In this document: positions 7,443-14,216 of the stretch, piece by piece | How the letters are laid out: every line of letters begins with the position of its first letter | Numbering within the stretch: the stretch's first letter is position 1 | Assembly (NCBI GenBank): GCA_046758865.1 | Contig: JBHIBD010000052.1 | Location: forward strand, 1-15,458 | Direction: 5' to 3' | Length of the DNA stretch: 15,458 nt | Source: JBHIBD01 sp046758865 | GTDB taxonomy: Bacteria > Planctomycetota > Brocadiia > Brocadiales > Bathyanammoxibiaceae | Notes under the pieces: generated by a model | Seen by the model: the letters and a program-made list of their open reading frames with translations, nothing else | What the model was told of the DNA's origin: nothing | Database searches by the model: none | Position numbers and translations under genes: made by a program

Positions 7443-7471
7443 TTGACTGGGCCTGGCGTTAGGGCTATAAT
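7443..7471 (+). promoter_or_regulatory. Near-consensus sigma-70 promoter of the 161-aa protein gene
   Basis: TTGACT (7443-7448), a 17-nt spacer and a perfect TATAAT (7466-7471). The start site would be near 7478, giving a leader of about 46 nt that contains the ribosome site GGAGGG at 7509-7514. Confidence 0.7.
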
Positions 7472-7524
7472 ACCCACGATTTCGCGGGTTCTAATGGTGC
7501 GTATCAACGGAGGGTTTTTAAGAA

Positions 7525-8010
7525 ATGAAGTCTTTAAAAAAGGGATACCTTCTAGTAGTATCTGCGTTCTTCCTGCTTTCTCTAACTATAGCCTACGAGA
7601 CCACTGTCCAGGGCACCTATAGTCGGGACATATTTATGACGGGAGATGCCCCCACTATACCTGCACCAGACGAAGTATACAACCCGGAGATGACCACACT
7701 GAAGGTGGAGGAGAGGTTTACCTATGAGGTGGCGGTACCCGAAGAAAAACTCAGTAAGGGTGAAATAAGCCCAGAGGACCTGGAGCTAATAGAGGTAGTA
7801 GACAAATCCAAGATTACTTTCCACCAGGTGGAGTGTTTCTACTACCGGCCCGTCATCCAGAGACAAACCAGGACCACCGACATAATGGTATGCAACCGCA
7901 CACGAAAGGGCACCGAGTACTGGCTCACCGACAAGTCCAGGTTTGTGGAGTGGGAAGAGTGGTCTGACTGGGTCTCACTACCCAAAAAGGGCGTGGCAAA
8001 GAAGGACTAA
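7525..8010 (+). CDS. Secreted or membrane-anchored protein of unknown function, Trp-rich end
   Basis: I do not recognise this 161-residue protein. It starts with a basic stretch (KSLKK) and a hydrophobic run, LLVVSAFFLLSLTIA (about 9-23), which could be a cleaved signal peptide or an uncleaved anchor. The rest is soluble, acidic in the middle (about 71-93) and has two cysteines, C104 and C123, that could form a periplasmic disulfide. Near the end are four tryptophans (W133, W143, W146, W149) in an acidic context. A strong ribosome site, GGAGGG, lies 10 nt before the ATG and a near-consensus promoter precedes it, so expression is likely substantial. It stands alone, divergent from argB. No function is assigned. 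Confidence 0.75.
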   Translation: MKSLKKGYLLVVSAFFLLSLTIAYETTVQGTYSRDIFMTGDAPTIPAPDEVYNPEMTTLKVEERFTYEVAVPEEKLSKGEISPEDLELIEVVDKSKITFHQVECFYYRPVIQRQTRTTDIMVCNRTRKGTEYWLTDKSRFVEWEEWSDWVSLPKKGVAKKD

Positions 8011-8064
8011 AATCTCTCACTGTTTAACTGCACGGATATACTAACCTAGTTTGTTTGCAGGGAT

Positions 8065-8103
8065 AGTCCGTAGGCTGTGTCTTGACGCATTTTATACTGC
8101 CCC
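8065..8103. repeat. Dispersed repeat family A, copy 3
   Basis: The stretch AGTCCGTAGGCTGTGTC and the following TTGACGCAT resemble the repeats at 87-117 and 1053-1071. It ends with ACTGCCC, the same end sequence as at 1113-1119. It lies in the 180-nt gap between the 161-aa protein gene and the GIY-YIG cassette, which otherwise holds only the repeats listed next. Confidence 0.45.
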
Positions 8104-8105
8104 AT

Positions 8106-8124
8106 GCCATTGCGAGAGGTGAAG
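8106..8124 (+). repeat. Partial extra copy of the GIY-YIG cassette end
   Basis: GCCATTGCGAGAGGTGAAG matches 15 of 19 positions of 8133-8151 in the left inverted repeat of the cassette, 27 nt further left. It looks like a remnant of an earlier copy or insertion. Confidence 0.45.
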
Positions 8125-8130
8125 TCCATT

Positions 8131-8509
8131 TTGTCATTGCGAGGGGCGTAGCCCCGAAGCAATCTCAACGGTTTTTTATATAATTCTTCCGTGGAAAGCA
8201 AGCAGTACTATGTCTACATGATGACCAACAAGAGAAACACCGTCCTATACACCGGAGTAACAAACAATCTAAAAAAGCGGGCCTATGAACATAAAGGCAA
8301 ACTGGTTGATGGCTTCACTAAAAAGTATAACGTGGCTAAGTTAGTATATTGTGAGGTCTTTGATAGCGTGGAAGGCGCCATACGCAGGGGGAAACAAATC
8401 AAGAGCGGTTCAAGGCAAAAGAAGGCAGCTTTGGTAAACAGGGTTAACAGTGGATGGAGGGATTTGTACGAAGAAATATGAGATTGCTTCGCTCCGCTCG
8501 CAATGACAA
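8131..8509. mobile_element. GIY-YIG nuclease cassette framed by inverted repeats
   Basis: The left end (8131-8167) begins TTGTCATTGCGAG and finishes CGAAGCAATCTCA. The right end (8479-8509), read on the minus strand, begins and finishes with the same blocks, with a 6-nt length difference in the middle. The left end also contains the small hairpin GGGGC-GTA-GCCCC (8143-8155). Between the ends lies a single nuclease gene, whose stop codon TGA is the first three bases of the right repeat. No target-site duplication is obvious. The structure suggests a small mobile or nuclease-mobilised unit; mobility itself is inference. Confidence 0.6.
8191..8481 (+). CDS. GIY-YIG domain endonuclease (YhbQ/UvrC-N-like)
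   Basis: This 96-residue protein consists almost entirely of one GIY-YIG nuclease domain. The motif pair appears as YVYMM (about 7-11) and YTGVTNNLKKRAYEHK (about 20-35), with the conserved arginine and histidine of the helix. A basic patch, RRGKQIKSGSRQKK (about 65-78), is typical of the small stand-alone family. The GTG start at 8191 has no ribosome site. A TATAAT at 8179-8184 just upstream could give a leaderless or nearly leaderless transcript. The gene is enclosed by inverted repeats and ends inside the right one. Small members of this family are often of unknown role; here a link to the repeats is likely. Confidence 0.82.
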   Translation: MESKQYYVYMMTNKRNTVLYTGVTNNLKKRAYEHKGKLVDGFTKKYNVAKLVYCEVFDSVEGAIRRGKQIKSGSRQKKAALVNRVNSGWRDLYEEI

Positions 8510-8602
8510 GTGACGCTGAGTAACGAAGGGCTTATTGTCCTGTACATAGGGTAGGCCAAGAAGACCTGCCTGCCTGAAATGGGAGTCATTATTAATCCTT
8601 TT

Positions 8603-9427
8603 TTAACCTATCTTAAATGTAATCACTTTCACATATGGAGCAATTATCTCACTTGGTATAGCATATGTCATAGGCAGAGGAATACCTTGAGAGTCAACAG
8701 CACCTGAAGTTACCATTCCCATAATTTCACCTGTTTTAGGGTCAAAAACGGCGCCACCACTCATACCACCTGCACCAGGGATGCTTATTTGTATCATCCG
8801 CGTTTCTTGAGGGTTTGTAGCTGGAAGAATAGCACTAACAATTCCACTGTAAAAAGTGGGTTGAACTATCCCACGGTTTGATTTAGTAAATAAAAACATT
8901 TCTTTCCCATATGGGTAGCCTCCAATAACAACTTGGTCACCAATCCCCAATTCGCTTGAGTCACCCCAGCGAACATTAGGCACTTCGTATGGAAGCTCCT
9001 TAGTGCTTTTTGCAGCACAAATGAGAACTGCCAAATCAACATTCATATTTACCTTATTAGTTCGTGGGTCTACAAATCTTAAAGCTTTTTGAACTGGATA
9101 GGGAACCCAAATAACGGTGCCATCTCTACTAATTCGTGCAAGAATGTACCCTTTACTTCTTTCTTCTACAAGTCCCGTAACAACATGGGCGCATGTTACC
9201 AATTTTCCATCACCCGCCTGAATTGCAGTACCGACAATGTTCATTAAGTATTTGTCAGCATTTCGTGCATTTATCTCTATTACAGGTACACCACTCGAGG
9301 GAAGTGACGGTAGGTCAAATGGGAAAATTCCTACAGGTACAAGGCTATTTCCAACCTTCGCAGTAACGGTTTCTCTCCCAAATGATTTCCAAGGAATATC
9401 TTTGGTGAGATCTTGATACTTATCCAT
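8603..9427 (-). CDS. Trypsin-fold serine protease without signal peptide
   Basis: The 274-residue protein has a chymotrypsin-like fold with a full catalytic triad: H81 in VTCAHVV, D131 in NVDLAVL and S223 in GGMSGGAVF. The C-terminal IMGMVTSG (235-242) is the usual strand after the active serine. About 60 residues precede the protease domain and there is no PDZ domain, signal peptide or membrane segment, unlike DegP/HtrA, so it is probably cytoplasmic. The ATG start has the ribosome site AAGGAGA. The gene has visibly more A and T, including at third positions, than mlaF or the MATE gene, which suggests separate ancestry. It stands between the GIY-YIG cassette and the MATE gene. Substrate is unknown. 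Confidence 0.85.
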   Translation of the reverse strand: MDKYQDLTKDIPWKSFGRETVTAKVGNSLVPVGIFPFDLPSLPSSGVPVIEINARNADKYLMNIVGTAIQAGDGKLVTCAHVVTGLVEERSKGYILARISRDGTVIWVPYPVQKALRFVDPRTNKVNMNVDLAVLICAAKSTKELPYEVPNVRWGDSSELGIGDQVVIGGYPYGKEMFLFTKSNRGIVQPTFYSGIVSAILPATNPQETRMIQISIPGAGGMSGGAVFDPKTGEIMGMVTSGAVDSQGIPLPMTYAIPSEIIAPYVKVITFKIG

Positions 9428-9458
9428 TAACTTCTCCTTGAATGCCCCTACGGCTATT

Positions 9459-9486
9459 CTTATAAAAAAATAGAACCTCTAAGCAA
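9459..9486 (-). promoter_or_regulatory. Possible promoter of the serine protease gene
   Basis: On the minus strand, TTGCTT (plus 9486-9481) and TATAAG (plus 9464-9459) are separated by 16 nt. The -10 matches 5/6 of the consensus and the -35 only 3/6. The leader would be about 25 nt. Confidence 0.35.
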
Positions 9487-9516
9487 TGTAGCGTTGGAGC
9501 TTGCTCCAACGTTCAG
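9485..9516. repeat. Palindromic dispersed repeat, family B, single copy
   Basis: AATGTAGCG is followed by the perfect inverted repeat CGTTGGAGC (9492-9500) and GCTCCAACG (9503-9511), then TTCAG. It matches the start of the repeat at 136-166 and the minus-strand end of that at 181-237. It lies just after the MATE gene in transcription direction, but no U-tract follows, so a terminator role is uncertain. Confidence 0.55.
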
Positions 9517-9535
9517 GCTCAAAAGGTAGTCATCC

Positions 9536-10885
9536 TCACACCTTTATCCGCTTCCATCTGCCTCGACGGAACATTATGTAAACCGCTATGGAGCGGCCTA
9601 TCCAGTCCAGGGCTGCCCCGAACCATACCCCCGGAAGCCCCCAACCAAAGACAATCCCGAAGAGATACGCGACGGGCACGTGGAAGAAGAGCGTCCCGAT
9701 AATGGTGATAATCATCGGGCTCAGCGTATCGCCCGCCCCCCTCAGCCCACCAGCGTAGACCATATAGATGGCAAGTGCCGGTTGCTCAATCGCAGCAATC
9801 ATTACGCAAATGATGGTCAACTTGAGCACGTCATCTTCGGGTGCAAATATGCTGGCCAACTGAGCCGGAATAAGCAAGAACAAGACGCCAAACGTGCACA
9901 TCAAAATCAGGGCATAGACACAGCTTCGCCTCATACTTAGCCGCGCCAGGTCCTCCTTCTTGGCACCCAGACTCTGCCCGACAAGTGTGGCCGTGGAGAC
10001 GGCCAACGCATAGCCCGGCATAAACGAGAAGGCCTCTATCCTAACAGCTATCTGGTGGGCAGCCAGGGAGGATGTGCCCAACATGGCCACTATCTTTAAA
10101 AAGACCAGATAGCCTATCTGGGTGAGAAAGGCATCCAGGGCCGCCGGTATGGATATCCTGAGCACCCTCTTTACTATATGTAAATCTGGAGGAAGCATGT
10201 CGCCTATCCTTACCGTAACCAGTGCCCTCCCGCCAAAGAGGATGACAACAACCAAGAGGGCGCCCGTTACATAAGATATAACGGTACCCCAAGCAGCACC
10301 CGCCACCTCCATCCTGGGAAATATCCATATGCCGAATATAAGCAGCCAGTTAAAGAGGACATTTAGGCAGTTCATTATCAGAGTAATAAGCATGGGCGTC
10401 CGTGTGTCACCCGAGCCCCTAAAGGCCGCATGACCGGCAAACATTATTAGCCTGCAAGGCAGGAAGCATATGACTATCCTAAAGTAAAGGGCGCCAAGGT
10501 TTGCCACCTCTGGCTCTGCACTCATGAGGTAGAGAATGTTTACGGCAGAGAAGAAAAGTACCGGCGCGACGCAAATGCCCACGATTGTGGCCAACAACAG
10601 CGATTGGGCTGCCACCCGTTCAGCGACAGACTTCTCTTTGGCCCCAGTGTGCCTGGCCACAAGGCTCACCGTGCCAACAGAACTTGAGGAAAATACAATG
10701 GTCAGTACAAAATTCAGCGCCCCCGCCATACCCACCGAAGCAATTGCCTCTGTCCCAAGCCTGCCAACCATGATGATATCCACGACAAAGACCATCATGT
10801 GCAGTACGTTCTCCATAGCGGCAGGGATAGCTAAGCGGGCTATGTTCTTGTTGAGGTTTTCCTTTGTGGGCTCCAGCGTGTACAT
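9536..10885 (-). CDS. MATE-family multidrug or metabolite exporter
   Basis: Inner-membrane antiporter-type exporter driven by H+ or Na+. The 449-residue length and about 12 hydrophobic segments fit the MATE family. The internal two-fold symmetry is visible as RGSGDTRTP (156-164) in the first half and RGAGDTLSP (382-390) in the second. The N-terminal IPAAMENVLHMMVFVVDIIM (20-39) is the usual first segment. NorM, DinF and YeeO subtypes cannot be told apart by eye, so no symbol is given. The ATG has no ribosome site; a consensus promoter ends only 12 nt upstream. It is divergent from the acpS/ketosynthase cluster, so it could export a product of that pathway, but this is only a neighbourhood inference. 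Confidence 0.9.
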   Translation of the reverse strand: MYTLEPTKENLNKNIARLAIPAAMENVLHMMVFVVDIIMVGRLGTEAIASVGMAGALNFVLTIVFSSSSVGTVSLVARHTGAKEKSVAERVAAQSLLLATIVGICVAPVLFFSAVNILYLMSAEPEVANLGALYFRIVICFLPCRLIMFAGHAAFRGSGDTRTPMLITLIMNCLNVLFNWLLIFGIWIFPRMEVAGAAWGTVISYVTGALLVVVILFGGRALVTVRIGDMLPPDLHIVKRVLRISIPAALDAFLTQIGYLVFLKIVAMLGTSSLAAHQIAVRIEAFSFMPGYALAVSTATLVGQSLGAKKEDLARLSMRRSCVYALILMCTFGVLFLLIPAQLASIFAPEDDVLKLTIICVMIAAIEQPALAIYMVYAGGLRGAGDTLSPMIITIIGTLFFHVPVAYLFGIVFGWGLPGVWFGAALDWIGRSIAVYIMFRRGRWKRIKV

Positions 10886-10897
10886 GGTGGAGTGGCC

Positions 10898-10925
10898 ATT
10901 ATATGTTATCCCCTTGGGCTGTCAA
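10898..10925 (-). promoter_or_regulatory. Consensus sigma-70 promoter of the MATE gene
   Basis: On the minus strand, a perfect TTGACA (plus 10925-10920), a 16-nt spacer and a perfect TATAAT (plus 10903-10898). The -10 ends 12 nt before the ATG, so the transcript leader would be only about 5-7 nt and lacks a ribosome site. Confidence 0.7.
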
Positions 10926-10970
10926 CACTAAGAGCACACAACTTCATTTAGTGCGGCAAGCAATTTCCCG

Positions 10971-10999
10971 TTGACAACCATCGTAGCAATATGTAGAAT
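10971..10999 (+). promoter_or_regulatory. Sigma-70 promoter of the acpS-radical SAM-ketosynthase cluster
   Basis: A perfect TTGACA (10971-10976), a 17-nt spacer and TAGAAT (10994-10999, 5/6 match). The start site would be near 11006, giving a leader of about 40 nt to the acpS GTG. It lies 45 bp from the -35 of the divergent MATE promoter. Confidence 0.7.
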
Positions 11000-11045
11000 T
11001 TGTTTTTAAATTGTTTTTCTCCCACATAGCTTTAGAGAGGTAGGT

Positions 11046-11420
11046 GTGTACATAGGCATCGACCTGGTGGAAGTGAAGAGAATCAAGAATCTTTTCACTC
11101 GTTACCAGTCCTTTTTGGGCCGAGTATACACCCCAAAAGAGGTTGAGTACTGCCTCTCTAAAAAGAATAAATTCGAGCACCTTGCTGCTAGATTTGCTAT
11201 AAAAGAGGCGGTGGTTAAGGCCCTGGGAACAGGGATGAAGTGGACCGATATCGAGTTACTAAATGACCCTTCAGGAAGGCCCTACCTTAAACTCTACGGA
11301 AGGGCAAATGAACTGGCCAGTGAGAAAGGCATAGGCAACTGGGACGTATCCATAACCCACACAAAAGACCACGCCATAGGGCAAGTATTGTTGGTGTCCA
11401 ATATGCCCTCCCGAGAGTAG
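11046..11420 (+). CDS. acpS: Holo-[acyl-carrier-protein] synthase
   Basis: Cytoplasmic AcpS-type transferase that moves 4'-phosphopantetheine from CoA to the serine of acyl carrier protein. The 124-residue length is standard. It begins with IGIDLVEVKRI, containing the Mg2+-binding D6, and has FAIKEAVVKALGTG (50-63) with the second metal ligand E54. The C-terminal strand is VSITHTKDHA, with a threonine where many relatives have serine. The GTG start at 11046 is chosen because the IGIDLVEV motif follows at once and GAGAGGTAG lies upstream. It is the first gene after a consensus promoter, followed by a radical SAM enzyme and two ketosynthases, so it may activate the carrier protein of that pathway as well as or instead of the housekeeping one. 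Confidence 0.93.
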   Translation: MYIGIDLVEVKRIKNLFTRYQSFLGRVYTPKEVEYCLSKKNKFEHLAARFAIKEAVVKALGTGMKWTDIELLNDPSGRPYLKLYGRANELASEKGIGNWDVSITHTKDHAIGQVLLVSNMPSRE

Positions 11421-11515
11421 AACATGTTCAAATATTCTGTGTGTGAGAGCCTGACAGCAGGACGATATTAAGCGAAAAATTTAATGATAAAGAACCTCTC
11501 AGAAAGAGAAACATA

Positions 11516-12994
11516 ATGACGGACACAAGAAAGCTTGTACTCATAAACCCCCATCCACTAGGAAATGTAGGTGAAGAGAACGTCTCCGTGCTAACCCAGA
11601 TGCCAGTAAACCTGGGTTATCTGGTGTCGCTAACCCCTGAGAACTGGGAGGTAGATGTAATAGACGAGACTGAGGAGCTGGTCATAGACGACAATAACAA
11701 CCTCACCTTCCCCGGGGCAGATTTAGTGGGGATAACGTCTGTCAGCTATCAGGCCCCCCGGGCCTATCAAATTGCAGACGCATGCCGAAAGAAGGGAATC
11801 CCCGTGGTAATGGGTGGCGTACATGCCACTATTTATCCTAATGAGGTAGCCAAACACGTAGACTCCGTTGTAATAAGGGAGGCTATATCCATTTGGGATA
11901 AGGTCTTATCGGATTTTGAGCATGGGCGTCTCCAGAAGTTCTATGAAGGTGGTCTTACACCGTTGGAGAGCCTTAAGATTATTTACCCCAACAGGGAATT
12001 CCTAAAAAAGAAATATAAATATCGTTACTCTGGAATAACTACAACGGCTGGATGTCCATTCAGCTGTGAGTTCTGCTCCGTTCCACAATCCCAGGGCAGA
12101 AAATACCGTGAAAGACCCGTCGAAGACGTGCTAGATGAAATGCAGGCCATTCAGGGCAAATTCCGCGGGTTAGTACTCACCGACGAGAATTTTTACGGCC
12201 ACAGTAAGAAATCCAACGAAAGGGTCAGGAGCCTCTTCAAGGAAATGGTAGAGAGGGGCATTTATCAGAACTGGTTCGGCTTTACATCACTCAACATTTA
12301 TAAGGACGACGAGACCCTTGATTACATGGTTAAGAGCGGATGCGTGGGAGTACTCATAGGGATAGAATCCCTGAGCAAAGATGCCCTGGAATCCATGAAC
12401 AAAAATGTCAACCTAAGGATAACCATAGATAAATACTATGAAGCGATTGAGAATATCCGTAAACACGGTATAGCTGTTTGGGGAACACTGATATTCGGCA
12501 ACGACGCCGACACCGTAGAGACCTTTGACGAAGTAGCAGACTTTGTTTTGGGGTCTAACCTAGATATAATGACCTGTGGCATACTCTGCCCATTCATCAA
12601 CACACCCCTTTACAAACGGCTAGATAAAGAAGGAAGGCTCTTCAAAACAAATTTCCCAGATGATTGGGTATACTACACATCCCACCACCTTGTCCACATT
12701 CTCAACAACCTCTCCCTCCAGGAACTTATCGAAGGGATGAAGCGCCTACAACAGCGACTGTGGTCCACAGAGGTTATCAGAAAAAGGTTCCAAAACTCAA
12801 GACAGGTTCTTAACAATAATAACTCTGCCATGTTTGCCCTTAAGGTTAACTGGGACTGGAGGCATGTCATTACGCACCTGGTGGAGAACCTAAAAAACCT
12901 GGAGGCCTCTGGGATATACCATGAAGCCTTGGAGCGCATCGGAAAGAAGGAAAAGTTTGACGAGTCTTCCAGCCTAATAGTCACAAAGGTGTAG
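11516..12994 (+). CDS. Radical SAM enzyme with N-terminal B12-binding-like domain
   Basis: The 492-residue protein joins an N-terminal cobalamin-binding-type domain (about 6-135, with VVMGGVHATIYPNE at 97-110) to a radical SAM domain. The 4Fe-4S ligands are C180, C184 and C187 in AGCPFSCEFC. IGIESLSKDALESMNK (281-296) is typical of the barrel of the B12-binding class. The rest, to residue 492, resembles the C-terminal extension of this class. Known members include BchE-like cyclases and HpnJ/HpnP-like hopanoid enzymes; I cannot pick a substrate. The usual DxHxxG B12 motif is not obvious, so cobalamin binding may be base-off or lost. The ATG follows acpS by 95 nt with only a weak ribosome site (GAAAGAGA), and ketosynthase 1 follows by 16 nt. 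Confidence 0.85.
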   Translation: MTDTRKLVLINPHPLGNVGEENVSVLTQMPVNLGYLVSLTPENWEVDVIDETEELVIDDNNNLTFPGADLVGITSVSYQAPRAYQIADACRKKGIPVVMGGVHATIYPNEVAKHVDSVVIREAISIWDKVLSDFEHGRLQKFYEGGLTPLESLKIIYPNREFLKKKYKYRYSGITTTAGCPFSCEFCSVPQSQGRKYRERPVEDVLDEMQAIQGKFRGLVLTDENFYGHSKKSNERVRSLFKEMVERGIYQNWFGFTSLNIYKDDETLDYMVKSGCVGVLIGIESLSKDALESMNKNVNLRITIDKYYEAIENIRKHGIAVWGTLIFGNDADTVETFDEVADFVLGSNLDIMTCGILCPFINTPLYKRLDKEGRLFKTNFPDDWVYYTSHHLVHILNNLSLQELIEGMKRLQQRLWSTEVIRKRFQNSRQVLNNNNSAMFALKVNWDWRHVITHLVENLKNLEASGIYHEALERIGKKEKFDESSSLIVTKV

Positions 12995-13010
12995 AAAAGA
13001 TACCCATATC

Positions 13011-14216
13011 ATGCCCAGAGTAGTAGTAACAGGCCTTGGCTTAGTAACAGCCATTGGATCTAACATAAAAGAATCCTGGGCTGCAATGCTTAATGGCCAG
13101 GATGGTGCAGCGGAAATTACCTCCTTTGATACCTCCAGATATAAGGTTCACCGCGCCTGTGAGGTGAAGAGACTAAACTCCAGCAATATAATGGAGACAA
13201 AAAGGAGGTACACGGTTTACGATTGTCTATACGTCGCCACCAAGGAGGCGCTTCAGGATAGCGACATACTCAGTTATCAGGGCCTTGAGAGGGACAAAAT
13301 AGGCACCTCTATAGGGACACTTGCCGGGGAGCTCTCCATTTTTGAACACAGGTTAAGGGACCACCCGTACAGCAAGAAAGACGGATTTAGCATGGACGTT
13401 GTCCTAAGTTATCCACCAGTGACCCTATCCACCCAACTGTCAGAAGAGTTCCACATAGAAGGCCCTAATACCATCCTGATTAATGCCTGCTCTTCTGGCA
13501 ACCATGCCCTGTGCTGGGCATTCGACATACTGCAAGAACACAAGGCCAATGCAATGGTTGTGGGCGGGAGCGATGTAGTACCGCAAACTGAGTTCACCCA
13601 CTTCCACAACTTAAAGGCCCTGGCACCAGAGAAATGTCAGCCATTTGATAAGAACAGGCAGGGCCTGGTAGTGGGGGCTGGGGCTGGGGTGCTAATCCTC
13701 GAGACCCTGGAGCTCGCAACAAAACGCGGTGCAAATATATACGCCGAGCTAAAAGGCTACGGCCTCAGTAGCGACGGTTTTCACATGACCGCCCCCCATC
13801 CCAAGGGCGAAGGTGCCATCCGGGCCATGGAGTCAGCCCTCGCAAGCTCAAAACTATCCTACAAAGACATAGATTATATAAGCGCACATGGCACGGGCAC
13901 GCCACTAAACGACAAGATGGAAACCCTTGCACTCAAAACCGTCTTTAACGAAATGGCCCAAAAGACCCCTTGCAGCTCGGTAAAGTCAATGATCGGCCAC
14001 ACCATGGGGGCCGCAAGCGCCATTGAATCGGTGGTCTGCTGCCTGGCTATAAAGTCAGGAGCTCTCCCACCCACCATAAACTATGAAACAAAGGACCCAG
14101 AATGTGATATCGACTGCGTACCAAACGAGGCGAGAGAAGCTGAGGTTAAATTCGCCTTGAACAACTCCTTTGCCTTTGGCGGTAACAACGCCAGCATTGT
14201 TTTTGGTAGGGTATGA
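13011..14216 (+). CDS. FabF-like ketosynthase, complete active site (KS-alpha)
   Basis: Beta-ketoacyl-ACP synthase that condenses an acyl primer with malonyl-ACP. The 401-residue protein has the full Cys-His-His set: C160 in NACSSGNHA, H293 in SAHGTGTPLND and H330 in SMIGHTMGAA, with the conserved lysine K325. It ends with the gating motif FAFGGNNASIVF. It follows the radical SAM gene by 16 nt, and its stop overlaps the start of the second ketosynthase as ATGA (14213-14216). The pairing suggests the catalytic half of a KS-alpha/KS-beta heterodimer rather than the housekeeping FabF, but a FabF-type enzyme in a specialised lipid cluster is equally compatible. The symbol is left empty because the role is uncertain. 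Confidence 0.9.
   Translation: MPRVVVTGLGLVTAIGSNIKESWAAMLNGQDGAAEITSFDTSRYKVHRACEVKRLNSSNIMETKRRYTVYDCLYVATKEALQDSDILSYQGLERDKIGTSIGTLAGELSIFEHRLRDHPYSKKDGFSMDVVLSYPPVTLSTQLSEEFHIEGPNTILINACSSGNHALCWAFDILQEHKANAMVVGGSDVVPQTEFTHFHNLKALAPEKCQPFDKNRQGLVVGAGAGVLILETLELATKRGANIYAELKGYGLSSDGFHMTAPHPKGEGAIRAMESALASSKLSYKDIDYISAHGTGTPLNDKMETLALKTVFNEMAQKTPCSSVKSMIGHTMGAASAIESVVCCLAIKSGALPPTINYETKDPECDIDCVPNEAREAEVKFALNNSFAFGGNNASIVFGRV

Noticed and set aside
8011..8602. CRISPR array or tRNA in the repeat-rich accessory gap
   Set aside because: The repeats are inverted or imperfect and not regularly spaced, and no tRNA cloverleaf elements were seen.
8603..9427. DegP/HtrA-type periplasmic protease
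   Set aside because: No signal peptide, membrane segment or PDZ domain; only the trypsin-like fold is shared.
11420..11429. GAACATGTTC, a perfect 10-bp palindrome just after the acpS stop
   Set aside because: Too short and isolated to call an operator; no promoter elements are placed around it.
13669..13691. G-rich repeated GGGGCT stretch as a G-quadruplex or tandem repeat
   Set aside because: It encodes the conserved glycine-rich VVGAGAGV segment of the ketosynthase, which explains the pattern.
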